This document shows, piece by piece, positions 10,439-23,204 of a stretch of DNA of 64,000 nucleotides (positions within the stretch are counted from its first letter, which is position 1; every line of letters starts with the position of its first letter). The position numbers and the translations under genes are program-made. This DNA is from Sipunculus nudus (taxonomy: Eukaryota; Annelida; Sipuncula; Golfingiida; Sipunculidae): the NCBI GenBank assembly GCA_026874595.1, contig CM049317.1, positions 61,287,618 through 61,351,617 of the forward strand, read 5' to 3'. The notes under the pieces were generated by a model that saw only the letters and a list, made by a program, of their open reading frames with translations, ran no database searches and was not told where the DNA came from.

Positions 10439-12439
10439 GTTTAATTCGCAGACTGGTACCAAGCGATGAAATGCTATGTTATACTCAGCCAAACGTATCA
10501 GCTTAAAGACAGTCCTGTTCTAACTGCCCATTTATCCGGATCCGAACTAAATTCAAATGGTAACAGGTTCCTCCCCTGTTTTGACTACTCCCTCCTCAGC
10601 GTTTTGTGGAATTTAGTTCCTTAGGTATAGCGTAATCCCGATAAACAATAACAAACAAACACGAAAGAAAACATGAAAATATAGGACTGTCACTTGCGCT
10701 GATATTCCTGTTTTCCGTTGAAAACAAGATTACTCTTGCCAAACAGTTTTTTGGCCATTCTTAAAAACAACAGACTGCACGTGTCTTCGGTGCGATATTT
10801 CTCAAAAACCACTACAAGCAAGGAGTTTTCAAATTTTGCATATAGGTAAGTTGACATGTAATCTAAAATACGTTATTTTCTTTTTTTTTCGGTATCTCTT
10901 TTAGTGTAGCAGTTATACACCATTTAAAAATATGCATTGTTTGTATCATATATTTTTTTAAATTTGAAAATTCAATTGGAAAAAAAGAGTATAAACACAC
11001 AATCAAAAAACGAGATTTTGTATGTTCTTCCATGTGATACTATTTTTACATACATACTCTTTGCCAAATGTGAGATATATCGCGTTAAAAAATATAATTA
11101 AATAATTTAAAGTTTAAAATCAAATCGTCAAAGGAAATTTTGAGACAATGTTCGTTTATATCTCATCCAACTGCAGATATTCTAAGGATTTCAAATATGT
11201 ATATTTCATTGTGGCTAAAATTCATTTTAATATGAATTCTAAAGCTAAATTAAACCAAAGTTGTTTGACGATCATGAGACCTTAATGACGGTCATTTGTA
11301 AACGTTAAAGGAGGCGGGTATAAGGCGGGGTTAATTGTGTTCCCTTATTTGGACGAAACAATCATAAAGACATATACAATCGTACAGAATACAAAGGATA
11401 CACGATTTGACATTGATGTAAATTAAATCCCAGTAAAGAGTCACCCACAAATCTGAAAATTCATCTCACGAAGCCAACATGACCAGCCAAAAACGTGATA
11501 TTTTTAATTCAAAGATTTTACGGTGTGCAGCTGTTGGTTTGATCAGGTGACCGGGTATTATAGTACCTGAATATGATATTAGATATTAGATTATGAAAAT
11601 GTATTTTAGATCTCAATCTCATGTCATAATCCAGAGGATGTCGGTTCACTGTTTTGTAAACGCATATTTATATTGTTTTATTAAGTTCATTTATCAGGGT
11701 CAGAGAGGACATATTTTATAGGCGTTGCATGTAACTCCTGTGACTTGATGGTGATGATAAGTAAATATCCAACAGATGGCGTTGGGAAGCGGTTGGCATA
11801 ATTTTCCTTGATAATATCAACTTTTTTATAATATCATATTAACTTCTGCAGGCGTGTGTTTTTGTACTCATATTATTTACTTATACAGTCATATTTATAT
11901 TATATTTATTCATTTATAGACCTTTAACAACTTTTGTATGTTTTATTATAAGTTTAAATTGTATATTGATATTTTGTATTTATATTTATGTTGTTGAAAT
12001 GTAAACAACGAATCTTAACTAAAAAGAACAATGTTCTGTCATTCTTACATAATTAACATCATTTCACGAATACTAGTATTTAGTTTAACAAGTATATGGG
12101 TACGAAACTTAATCTGGGAATGATGATCTGATATAATAAGTACACGAATACACTTATGTGCGGATAACATACGAGTCGTAGAAACATTAATTATTTCACT
12201 TTGTCTTTTATATTCTTAGTAAATTCAACAACCATGTAATAGCTATCACCCTCTACGATAATGAAATGTTTTCTAAGAATAAACCTTATGATTTTTTATT
12301 TGATATGCATTAATACAATATTTTACACTTAAAATCTTGTTTCTTTCTCATTGTTCTTCCTTTTCATATACCTGACAATAATTAGTCCTTTTGCGAAAAG
12401 TACTGCAATATTTGGGTGGCTTCTTTCATAGAAAAAAAT
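10439..12439. other. Gene-free spacer
   Basis: AT-rich DNA with no coding exon, RNA gene or clear repeat recognised. Confidence 0.4.
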
Positions 12440-13235
12440 ATACATTGGCTTACAGACCGCTAGGGCAACACACAGAGTGGACGACACACAGAGAGGATGA
12501 CACGGAAATAGGGTGACATACAGGCTGGAAGACACACAGAAAATGGGGACACAGAAATAGGCGACACGCAGAGCTAGTGGACGACACACAGAACAGACGA
12601 CACAGAAATAGTGCGCCAAAGTGTGGACGACGAGAGGGCGACACAGAAATAGGGCGACAAACAGTGTGGACGACACAGAGAGGGCGACACACAGAGTGGG
12701 CGACACACAGAGAGGGCGACACAGGAATAGGACGACACACAAGGTAGGCGACACCCAGAGAGGGCGACAAAGAGTCGACGACACACAGGGAGTGCGCCAG
12801 AAATAGGGGGACACTGTGGACGACACATAGAGAGGGCGACACAGAAATTTGGCGACACACAAAGAGGGCGACACACAAATGGGGCGACACACAGGGTGGA
12901 CGACACACAGAGAGGGCGACACACAGAGTGGGCGAGAGGGCGACACAGGAATAGGACGACACACAGAGTGGACAAGAGGACACACAGAGGGCGACAAAGA
13001 AATGGGGCGATACACAGAGTGGACGGTACACAAAGAGCGACACAGAATTAGGGCGACACACAGGGTAGACGACAACCAGAGAGGGCGACAAAGAGTCGAC
13101 GACACGCAGAGAAGGCGACACAGATATATGACGACACACAGAGAGGGCGACACAGAAATGGGGCGACACACAGGGTAGACGACACACAAAGAAGGCGACA
13201 CAGATATAGGGCGACACAAGGAGAAGAAGAAACAC
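12440..13235 (+). repeat. GGGCGACACACAGAG degenerate minisatellite
   Basis: About 800 bp built from a roughly 12-17 bp word (GGCGACACACAGAGNGG and variants such as GACGACACACAGAG and CGACACAGAAATAGG). Larger units are mixed without a fixed higher-order period. The repeat keeps long frames open on both strands; the minus-strand peptides are Cys/Arg/Pro/Ser repeats with no family resemblance, so I do not call a gene. Confidence 0.9.
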
Positions 13236-13383
13236 AGAGAGAGTGTTACCAGGGTAACATATAAAACACTAGCTGATAAACCCTGTAACCCGGTTCGGGG
13301 GGGGGGGGGATGAAACCTCGGGTTTCAATAAAATCATTATTATCAAATAAAAAAACCCTACATTTTGGGTTATCAATATATAT

Positions 13384-13387
<4 letters not shown>

Positions 13388-13423
<36 letters not shown>
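13388..13423 (+). repeat. (TA)n microsatellite
   Basis: About 18 TA units in AT-rich spacer. A run of 12 G residues lies about 80 bp upstream, near 13298-13309. Confidence 0.9.
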
Positions 13424-13426
<3 letters not shown>

Positions 13427-13931
13427 TCTTTTAACCTTATTCTGATTTCATACCAGGGAGAACTTGCACTGAGCATGGCCTTTACGTAAATATATAAATA
13501 TGTACCTGTACAATCACTTATCTACAAATCACCCCATAAACTCTGTTTCAAAATTTCATTTATACAGAATGAATTGGACAATGTGAAAAATTCTGATAAG
13601 TTTCGTGTATATTGGACACAGGCCCTTTCTTAAATTTCGTCTACTGATATTACTAAAATAAAACTAACCGGGATTCCAAGAGTACTGCAATGAATACCTT
13701 ATATTTCCCTCTATGGCAGAACTGTATGACAGCTAAGTTGCAATTGGCTTTTTTTTCAAATTTAACATTTGGTCATGTTTTAATTTTTTTTCGGAATTTA
13801 AAGAATAAAACCTTATATAACTAGACATTTCTGGCATCGAAGATGCAGAAGTATCCACAAACATATGACAAACGCTCTTTAAAATAGACCCCTTTTTCTG
13901 AAGTGTATATAGACAACTAACAGCTTTGAGC

Positions 13932-15060
13932 ATGAAGTTCAAGGTCAAGGTCATTAGTTTTCAAGCCAGCTGTTGTTGTGTTGAAATACTTGGTGTTTCA
14001 GACCTTCAAGGAAAAAAAATAATTAGTATTTACAACAGTTATTAGCATCACAGTTACCCTGTATTCCCCTGTATCTGACCTCGAAGAATAAGGTCAAGGT
14101 CACCAGTCTTCGGTATCGTCTAAGCGCTTGATTGTTACAAACAACTTTTGTGTGAATTTTGAGGGAAATATGGTCACTTCTTTAAAGGTTATGGGGTTCA
14201 TAAAAATTCATCATTTTCACATATTTTATCTTGAAAATAAAGCTTTAGGTCATCACTTTCAAAACTCATCTGGGAGCGTGTTTGAAACCGTAGGTGTGTC
14301 AAATTTGATGGAAAAATATTAAAAGCTTATATTTTATGAGTTTCAAAACTCATCCTGTTTTTTGGCTAATTTGATCTTAAAGGTCAAGGTCAATGACACA
14401 ACAGGGGCAAAATTAAAGTGGATGTATTAAAATGTACGCCTGGTGGGAGTAGGAATAAGGAGAAAGGTCCTCTGACCTGGAGTCCACCTTTAGACCTTAA
14501 AATTGGCATGATTCATTCTTTTGGTACGTCAACGGTATATGAAAGATGGGATGTTTTGGATGAAAAAAAATGGCTTAAAATGCTTGCAGAACCTTTTTCA
14601 AGAAATTAATTCTGTGACCTTGAACTTGTAACCTCTGCATCAGCAAATACTTACCCTATTAGGAAGTAAGCCATACGTGAAAATGGAACGTTTAGGATGA
14701 CAATATGTCAACATGGTTTTAAAAGAAGTGGGTCTTGTGACGTTGACCTTGTGACTTCAGTATCGACAGAGTTCTTCCCCTGTTGGTAGTTGACAAATAT
14801 ATAAAAGATGGAAGGTTTGTGATGGAAAGTTCCGCTTCAAATGGACCACAAGAAACGGATCTGTGACCCTGGACTTTGACGTTCTGACCCCAGAATCAAC
14901 AGGTTTCTTTCCCTATAGGTAGGCGAGCTATGTGTGAAAGATGGAAGACTTTGGATGAAAGTTTGGCTTAAATGTGTCCATACACTTTAAAAAAAGTGTA
15001 ACCTATGGCCTTGACCCTTGTTCTTGAGACACAAAATTAATAAGGTTCTTCATCCTGAGA
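13932..15060 (+). repeat. Degenerate 120-150 bp tandem repeat with AGGTCA/TGACCT half-sites
   Basis: Recurrent units begin with TGACCTTGAACTTGTAACCT-like sequence (near 14612, 14734, 14860, 15000) and continue with an AATCAACAGGTTCTTCCCCT-like block and GTGAAAGATGGAAG. The first half carries AAGGTCAAGGTCA at about 13941, 14093 and 14381. Such tandem half-sites fit nuclear-receptor binding words, but the array looks like an old repeat, and I see no gene next to it. Confidence 0.6.
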
Positions 15061-15660
15061 TCCATATATATTCATTTGCGCAATATAAACGAAATAACTA
15101 TATTAGTTTTGTTAATTATATTGCTGATGCTATTTTCAAATATCAGTCATTGGGCTGAAACTGCGATATTGTGTAACTGCGTAAAAACAGCAAAAGTAAC
15201 CACGCAAAATATTCTTGCAACTTGTTTTTGGAATTTACCAATGCAGCCATTTCTTGAAATATCTAAAGTTTTGTATATAATTCAAGGTCATTCTTCGAGA
15301 GGGCATGGCCCGATTTTAATTAGGCTTCGTTCTCTCACCAATACCAACCAACTTGCAAAGTCTGAAAACGATCCGAGTATTTTTTTCGAGTAATTGTGTG
15401 TAAAAGCTTAGTTTACGGTAACCGAATTTATGTCTTTTCTTTCCGGCGACTACTCAGTCTGGAGACACAATTATCTCTCAAAACTTTCCGGCCGATGCTT
15501 ATGTTTAAACCAGTTGTTGGGTCACATAATATGCTGGCTTCACACTTTGATGCACAGGCTTGGTCAATCTGTAAGCCCTCTAAAAGACCTTGTATACCAG
15601 GTCAAGTTTCATCAAGTTTCTAAATTACACCATTTATCCTTTTGTAGCACACATGCTAAT

Positions 15661-16310
15661 TTTCACGCTATAAACGCTGGTTGAGTAACATATACAGAGA
15701 GATATAGCAAAAAAACCCCGAGGTCGGAAACATCAGTGGCACAGCACACAGTAGCAGTACGTGCTAATCTAACAGCAGTCACGACCTCAGCCCTGCACCA
15801 CCGCTGAACAGTTCGAAAGCAGGCAAGAAACAAGCTCGGCACTGGATGAGTGCAGGGAAGCCTGCCAGCCACTTGGAGCAGCAGGCAAGGCTGCATACAC
15901 AGCCGTCAGATCAGCTCTGTTTGTGCAAGGGACGTGGGTTTTATATTTGGCAAATGGTTAACTTGATATGCCAGCCCGTGCAACTACATACCACAAGCCT
16001 TGCGCATGAGAGCATAGCTTACTGCGCATGTGCAGCGCCTCTCCTCTGACTTCTAGGAAGCCACGTGACCCCAGATTGCCGACATTGTTTTTGCACCGAG
16101 TATGGTCCATTTTCTTCCATTCTAGGCACGGTAAGTCTCGCTACTTTACCAACTAAGTCCCAAACCTTCTCCCATCTTTAATTTCAATATACACCTCAAC
16201 ACATACTGAGCGTTTTGAAGATCTAGGCATTTTACTATTTCTAGGAATCGGCCTTGCTAGTCTCGCAGTTGTAGGCACAGCGGCGCCACGGAAGGCTAAA
16301 TAAAGAGAGG
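15661..16310 (+). promoter_or_regulatory. GC-richer island with promoter-like words
   Basis: This block has higher GC than its surroundings. It includes ACTGCGCATGTGCAGCG (NRF1-like, about 16020), CCACGTGACC (E-box, about 16062) and a GGTAAGT donor at about 16130. It could be a promoter and untranslated first exon for a plus-strand transcript, possibly the GMC gene 12 kb downstream, or simply a repeat. No coding exon was found. Confidence 0.25.
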
Positions 16311-18240
16311 GCTTGCTTGACTAACTTGTGCCCTTTGTTTGTCCTTAATATACATCTTGGTAGATCCAGTTTGACCACAAATCACTGAATGTTACAAATA
16401 ATCCCAAATAAACTATATGTATCTTTATTAAAATAACAATTACATATATACTATGAACACGATTAACAGGAGAAAAATAGTAATACAGTATTGATGTTAG
16501 ACAGAATCTGATTGACGGGGTAGAGGTGGTAATACAGGCAATGGTCCCATATATATATATATATATCGGACTGAAAATAAAGCCGGAAGTTCCAGTATTT
16601 AATGGCAGTTACTGGTAATTATTATAATAAAGGGCATACTTATATATAACGGCATGGAAAAACCTGATTCTAGAAAATTCAAACACACGGACACGCAAAC
16701 ATATTAATATACCAAGAGATCTATACAAACTTTATCGCTGTCTTTAAAGTACGCTGTTCTTTTGCTTTGTGGTAAATTGCCACTGTATGCACAGGTTGCA
16801 CTGATTAAAACCACCTACCATTGTAGAACCAATGTGAAAAAAAACCTGTTTTGACTCAATATAAACAAAAAATGTAGAACGATCTGGAAATATAGTATGG
16901 ATCCACACGAATACGCGTTCTGAGACAGTCAAGGCAGCCATGGAATTTAAAGCACAGGTAAGGAATAAACCACACCACAAAGTGATAAACATCTTAGGCG
17001 CTCTTTATGTTGCATATGTTCCACCTAATTACCCCTAACAAGATCCAGGCAGGATCAGTCAGCCAAGGTCAGCAGAGATTGACCTTGCGAAGGGTGAGAG
17101 CGGCAGAACGGGCGTTGGTTCTGGGAACTGTTTACGTTCCAAAGTGTAGTCGCTATTACAGTTATATTGATTAAGAAGGGACTGAGAAGTAGAACTTTAT
17201 TACGTTCTCTTGCAGTCAGAATGGATATACCTGTATCACAGGGTTATCCCAGTACAAACAGATGTTCTATCGTTACTTAGTTACGTTATTACATAGTTAA
17301 GAAATTAGAAATATTCGTGCCGGCTATAGTTCGACACTTCTTTTTAAATTAATACCGAAACTGAAAATCATTAAAAAAGATTATCATAAATTAATTACAT
17401 ATAATTTTTTTTACTTTCTTGAGTAAAAGCCATCTGTAATAATAGAGTTTAAACCCTTACTTTAAGAATCAGTTGACATATGGATACCCCAATAGCACAA
17501 TTACAATAATTGGAAAAACTATAGTTTTATTTAGTGTCAAATGTTTAAATCACTTTTATTCCTTACAAAAGACACTTTAACGTACACACGAAAGAAATAT
17601 TAAGACCTTTTTCTGTGACGAATAATTCTTACTTTAAGAAATCCTCTGGGTGTATTTATGCAGTACTGAATGTTTAAGTTTATCGCGAACCGCACAGCAC
17701 AATTTGTACAATTGTACCACTCAAATGATGTTGTACACGCAGGGGATTATACTAACCACAGTATAGTAGCGCGTAATCACGTACAAAGTTGCTATAACCC
17801 GCACGGTATTTTCTTGTAAAAATTCCTGTCACAGCAAATCACAACACCCCCGGGTGGCTGGTCACGTGACACATTGGAGATGCCATTCAGGCTGTCAATA
17901 AAGACGTAGCATAACGTTCAGGGGTTTGGGCAGATCTTTTCTGTGAAGATTCAGTCCATGATACTTTGACTTATTGTTGCCTCTCAGCACTGTGGCCTGA
18001 TCACAGCTGCATGACGCAGCAATCTTCTGACTTGTCTGTTGGCTTCTTATTTCACAACAACTTCTGTGCTTTTCCTTCGTAAACAGCATGTAAACACCTC
18101 GATGACTTGTTGATATGTACGTCTGCCAAGCTGGTCGGCGGGTTTGTTTTTATACATTTCTATCATGAATACATATTCTTCTGTGCATTTTTAATGAGAA
18201 TTTTTTTGGAATTATGCATTAACCCATACCTGTCATGAAG
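16311..18240. other. Gene-free spacer
   Basis: AT-rich DNA with a short (TA)n at 16549-16566. No exon, RNA gene or TE end was recognised. Confidence 0.4.
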
Positions 18241-18246
18241 ACGAAG

Positions 18247-18249
<3 letters not shown>

Positions 18250-18323
<74 letters not shown>

Positions 18324-18330
18324 TATATAT
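18250..18330 (+). repeat. (TA)n microsatellite
   Basis: About 40 TA units, interrupted once near 18319. Confidence 0.95.
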
Positions 18331-18964
18331 GTGTATATATATACCTACAAACAATAACCTCCTTTAGCTAATTAATACTTACTCTTCTTAATGATTAATC
18401 TCTTTCAAGAATTTAATGTTTTTATTAAGTTTTCTTTTATGTCTTTTTGCCTGTTAGCATGAAAATGCAAAATAACTAAATTAAACTTGAAGGAGAGTTG
18501 GAACAAGGGACATGGAGACCTCTATTTAAATTTCAAACATATTAGGGGTCGCATCCTGTCGAACTCTTAGCATTAGCGGAGGTATTTGCTCTACTTAATG
18601 CCTACTTAATTGCTCTATTAAATTGTTGATGCTGGAGGAAGTGTGCTTTGGTCATGTCATCGACCCATTGTCTCTTTGCTGGCTTCCTTTTCAGGTCTCA
18701 TAATTTTCTCAAAGGATTTTTAAACTGTTCGTGAAATTTTACAAACTTCTGTGTTGGTACCCTTTCGCATTTTTTCATTTGATAAAAATCGGGTATGGTT
18801 GATTTTTTTTATAATTTCCTTTGATTTTCCAAATTTATTTGATATTTTTTGTGAACTAATGTTCTTGATAACATGAGAACACAAATATACAACAAAAATA
18901 TTAACAGCATGTATGGTACATAATACCCATGGTTTACGTGTTGACCTGTGTATGCATGTGAAGG

Positions 18965-18966
<2 letters not shown>

Positions 18967-19008
<42 letters not shown>

Positions 19009-19019
19009 GGGGGGGGGGG
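18967..19019 (+). repeat. (GA)n plus G-run
   Basis: About 17 GA units (18968-19001) followed by a nearly pure G tract (19002-19019). Confidence 0.9.
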
Positions 19020-20988
19020 TTATCATATAGGTGTGAGGTAATTATAAAGGCATGCAGAAAACCATCTGGTCTGCTAATCGTACCGCTCATTTTAACCAGC
19101 ATGCTTCATTGTAACAGCAAGCTCCCAGTGTATCAACAGCCTCGTGCTGCGGTCAGGCACACCAGAGCGCGTAATTATAAGTTATCCAGCATATCCACAG
19201 CATCTCAACAGCACTCTCAGCCTCTCAGTAGTGCTGGTGAAATAAGGGTTACAGCAACACCGGCCATGTGGTGAACATTATAGCCGCCTCCTCTAAGCAC
19301 CCTGGCTGAGTAGGCAGCCCTGCTTTTACAGGACAGCATAACCAGCAGGCATGCTCTCAGCATGGGTCCTTGATATGGTATTTTAATGTGGTTATATATG
19401 TACAGTAAAGGCATCATGAGACATGCTAATTCATAAGATATTACTCATCTGAAGATATAAGGTACATACATACTCGGGCTGCCGTATTGCAGTATGCATG
19501 CGGCGACCAGTAACCGCCCTGCCTAGAGGCTAGCTATGCTTGTATACAGGTAAACAGAATATGTGGGCATGCTGTCCGCTGGGAGTCTGTGGTAAGGTAT
19601 TTTATAATTTTAAGGCAGCGTCCCTGGCAAAATTCCCTCCAAGAAAAGCAAACAAAAAGTCATTTGAATATTAGAAGCATGAAGTTTATATATACTTTTA
19701 AACCTAGTGTAGTGTTCTTTCTGATAATACATGTATTTTCATGTTCAACAATCTTCAAAAGTTCTGTTTTAAGTTAATAGGGAACATAATAGATGGAAAA
19801 CAAAATGATATTAAGATATTGTCATGTACTTTGATAAATGCCCATTAACAAGTAGATTGCTGTTACTTGCTGCTAAAAATCGTGTCCCGTTTAGAAATTT
19901 AAAAATTTTAAAATGTTGAAACTTTAAATGAATAAAACTTTCATGAAAAACATTTACCATAAGAAAAAATCTGTATGAGATAGGAAATGATATATATTTT
20001 ATGGGTCTAATATGCATTTGAAAAAAAAGTTTGGATTTATTTTTATTTTACCAGAGATGCAACCCTATTGCAGGCATGTACAAATATACAATAAAGACAC
20101 TGCAGGCTGTAGGTGCCAATTCATATCCTGTTACACACATAAAAGTGTTCAATGGAAACTTCCAAAATTATAACCATCAGTACATTTGTATTTTTGATTA
20201 TACACAGCAATTTATATACATGTGCAAGAGAGAGAATATGTTATGTTTGCTAGTAAACACATTCTTCATGTCTATATTTACTAACAAAGACCACGTGATC
20301 AGAGGTACGATCTTGTCAGTTTCGAAATATCAAATAATTAATGAGCAATAATTCGTGTAAGATAAACTTCCATGACATTCATTGAAATATGCCATGAAAT
20401 AGGCTTTAAAGAATGGATGAATCTTCATCTAGCTGTTATTATTCTTTATTAAATATTAATGAAACTGTTGCCTTATACTAAATCCTTTCTGGATGTTTTT
20501 CGGATAAGTTATTAATAAAGTATTTCTAAAATTTCTTTATTTTTCCTCTTATTTATCAAATCATTAGACTGACTTGTACATTTTGTATGAAATGTGGGAA
20601 ACATCTTTTAAATTCTGTATAATTTATTTTCATTTATTCTATGATCTATTTTTATGTACATACGTGCGTGGGCTTTTCCTTTTCTCACGTTTCGTCGACA
20701 CGCGATATCATTACGCTCTTCCACGCTGTATTTGCAGCTGCCATGCACTCACCGATAACGGCGCCAGAGGAATACTTTTTGTGTACTGTGGTAATGCATT
20801 AGACTAAGATCAGTTCGGGGTTCCCCATTGATTCTCAGATCTGGGTGTGTTTATCTACAAAAAGCTCTTACAAAATCACACGGACGGGGAAGAATAGGTT
20901 ATCATCTACCCCATTATCGTCTTTCTTCTATCAACTAATACACTCTGTTGTACACTGGTACATTCTTGTTCTGTCCGTGTGTATCCTT

Positions 20989-20990
<2 letters not shown>
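19020..20990. other. Gene-free spacer
   Basis: No gene or clear repeat was recognised. Short CAGCATCTCAACAGCA-type words at 19130-19340 give a slightly GC-richer patch of unknown origin. Confidence 0.35.
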
Positions 20991-21062
<72 letters not shown>

Positions 21063-21102
21063 ATGAATGTGAAGTATGAATTTATCTTAAAATCTATTTA
21101 TA

Positions 21103-21132
<30 letters not shown>
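20991..21132 (+). repeat. (TA)n and (TC)n microsatellites
   Basis: (TA)n at 20991-21060 and (TC)n at about 21106-21132, separated by about 45 bp. Confidence 0.95.
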
Positions 21133-21137
<5 letters not shown>

Positions 21138-21469
21138 CGCTTCTTAATGAGTGGTACGATTCGCCGTCGTGGTGAAAGTTTACTGCATATTTATGTTTAC
21201 TTTACACCTATGATTGACCAAATAAGTGAACACTTCCAATCCTTCAACACCTGTTTCCCCTCTTTCCAGATATACTTAATTATATGGGTGTTATTTGTAG
21301 TTATTTTATTATTTAATTATTCTAATCAAATATTTAAAATTTTATATAATTATATATGTTTTTATTATATTTTTAATAATAGATCGATTTTTAGCAGTTA
21401 TAACAAATCTTCTTCATTTAACTCGTATTCTCCTATATAGAGGGAGCAAATCCAAACGTTTATACATAG

Positions 21470-21625
21470 TCAACCCGATTCTGTGATATAGGGGTAGGGT
21501 TCAGGACTCAAACCTCGAGGGCGTGAGCTCCAAACCCAGCCGATGAGTGATGAGATTTTTAACGGTCGGCCCCACCCCAAGTTGAGCGCTCTGCAATCTC
21601 AATGTTAAGGGCATTTGTGTATCAT
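21470..21625 (+). mobile_element. tRNA-derived SINE, diverged copy
   Basis: Shares with the copy at 22045-22330 the sequence CAGGACTCAAA, a degenerate B box (GTGAGCTCCAAACCC), GTGAGATTTTTNACGGTCG and GCGCTCTGCA, in the same order and orientation. The tRNA-related head is weaker here. It is an old relative of the same SINE family. Confidence 0.55.
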
Positions 21626-22044
21626 GTTGAGACTTAAACTACTTGGCTAATTGTTTTGAGATATTTTTATACTTTGGAAATTAAATTATGAGAACAATTT
21701 TGGTATCTCCTGTATTATAGCCTCTTCCAGGAAGGGGTGTCAACTGAAAGTTTGGGATATTTTCAAATAATTTGCAGATTAGTTCCAAAAAGTAAGCTGC
21801 AATGATGAAAAGAGGCAAAGCTGTAATTAACTATATTGACATCAAACCCATTCCTTGCAAAATATTCTAGTGATTCAATAAAATGATACATGTTTTTTTA
21901 GCAGGTGGTTTCTGATCTCATGTTATGCCTATAGTCCTTCATCAGCTTTAGTTACAAACTGTGTTATCATATATTTCAGTACAAGAGAACAATCGCCACA
22001 TTTCAATGAGCACCTACTGGTGGCACAAAGTATAGAAAATATCC

Positions 22045-22335
22045 GGCTGCTGTAGCTTATGTTTAGAGCACAGGACTCAAAGCCGGGAGATCATGAGTTC
22101 GAATCTCAGTCGAGGCGGTGAGATTTTTCACGGTCGACAACCACCCAGGTTGATAGCGCTCTGCAGGCGTAATGGGAAGACTGTGCCCAACAGTCGTGTT
22201 TCACCCACAAACGAGTGCGCCTTTCGAGGGGTTCCTCGGTGTTATAACCCAGAAATGGGGACGACACACACCCAGGACCCGCAGGAGTGGTACACCGAGC
22301 CTTGTTGACACCAGGATAATAAAGTTAAAGCTCCT
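22045..22335 (+). mobile_element. tRNA-derived SINE
   Basis: The head GTAGCTTATGTTTAGAGCA followed by GAGTTCGAATCTC reproduces the A-box/B-box internal promoter of a tRNA gene. A non-tRNA body (CACGGTCGACAACCACCCAG and on to about 22330) lacks a cloverleaf, as expected for a SINE. Open frames here are by-products. Confidence 0.7.
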
Positions 22336-22416
22336 GTCACGTAGTCAGAAATCGGAATGGAATTCTGCAGATGTACATACTATATAAGGTTTGAATTGCC
22401 GTGCTAGTCTGTATAT

Positions 22417-22590
22417 ATGAGTAAGTGAAGTAGATATGTGATACCTTAATGTAGACTAGCTGGTGTTGTTACTCTAGACACAACCTTTACACCTGAAGAA
22501 GGGGGCTGTATCCCCGAAAGCTTGTGTCTAGAGTAACAACACACCAGCTAGTCTACATTAAGGTATCACATATCTACTTCACTTACTCAT
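22417..22590. repeat. Long perfect palindrome (67/69-bp arms, 38-bp loop)
   Basis: The left arm (22417-22483) and right arm (22522-22590) are exact reverse complements apart from a 2-bp indel. The loop (22484-22521) contains ACAC, CTGAAGA, a GGGG/CCCC hairpin and GAAAGC. Arms this well preserved suggest recent insertion or active copying. The layout fits the end of a Penelope-like or other hairpin-bearing retroelement; no reverse transcriptase sequence is present. Confidence 0.85.
22484..22530 (+). ncRNA. Hammerhead-ribozyme-like motif in the palindrome loop
   Basis: CTGAAGA (22493-22499) fits the hammerhead core CUGANGA and GAAA (22516-22519) the second core box, joined by a G-rich/C-rich hairpin (stem II). 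ACAC before the core can pair with GTGT at 22524-22527 (stem I), extended by the palindrome arms. AGCT at 22519-22522 is self-complementary, so stem III could form only between two copies, with cleavage predicted after T22523. The first stem II pair is an A/C mismatch, which weakens the call. Confidence 0.3.
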
Positions 22591-23204
22591 ACATACTATA
22601 TAGTTAAGTAAACATTAATATCCACAAGCTTGTAATTAAACTAAGATACTGATTACAGGCATCGTATCATGTATTGCATTGTGGGAGAATTCGTATCGTA
22701 TCGCGAAAATGTATGTATCGTTATAGTTCTGGCACATAAAGGGTCGTTGCTTGGTAGCTGAAGGATACCATTACATTTAACATAATATTCATGAAAAACT
22801 TGTTGAGCTTCAGGTGAGCTTCATGTGGTGCAGGACCTTTCTGCAAGAGGATTTATGTGTTCAGTCACGTGTTACCTGATTGGCTGGTATTCTCATGTAT
22901 TTAAGGTTACCTTGGATTGGGGCAAGTTATTTATTTCTATTAATTTGCTTATGTATCATCATGGAGTTATAATACAATATTACAACTCCACGATATCATC
23001 TTCACGAATTCATTTAACAAAATTATCACCTGCACCCCGAGAAGCTGGGGATAACCGTTTTTTTTTTATCTGAATATTGGGCAGTTTGTTTATGTACACA
23101 GATATCAAGAAAATACGAATTGTTCTCAAAGTTAAAGATTTAACGCCATCCTTTTATGCCTTTTCTTGAAGACCTTTGTATAGGATTTATATGATATTAT
23201 AGGT

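Noticed and set aside
12329-13235. Cys-rich 260-296 codon frames on the minus strand
   Set aside because: They derive from the minisatellite word; different frames give equally long peptides and there is no family motif.
22045-22120. Functional tRNA gene
   Set aside because: A and B boxes are present but the acceptor and anticodon stems do not form; the non-tRNA body indicates a SINE.
22093-22387. Two 71-codon plus-strand frames
   Set aside because: They cover the body of a tRNA-derived SINE.
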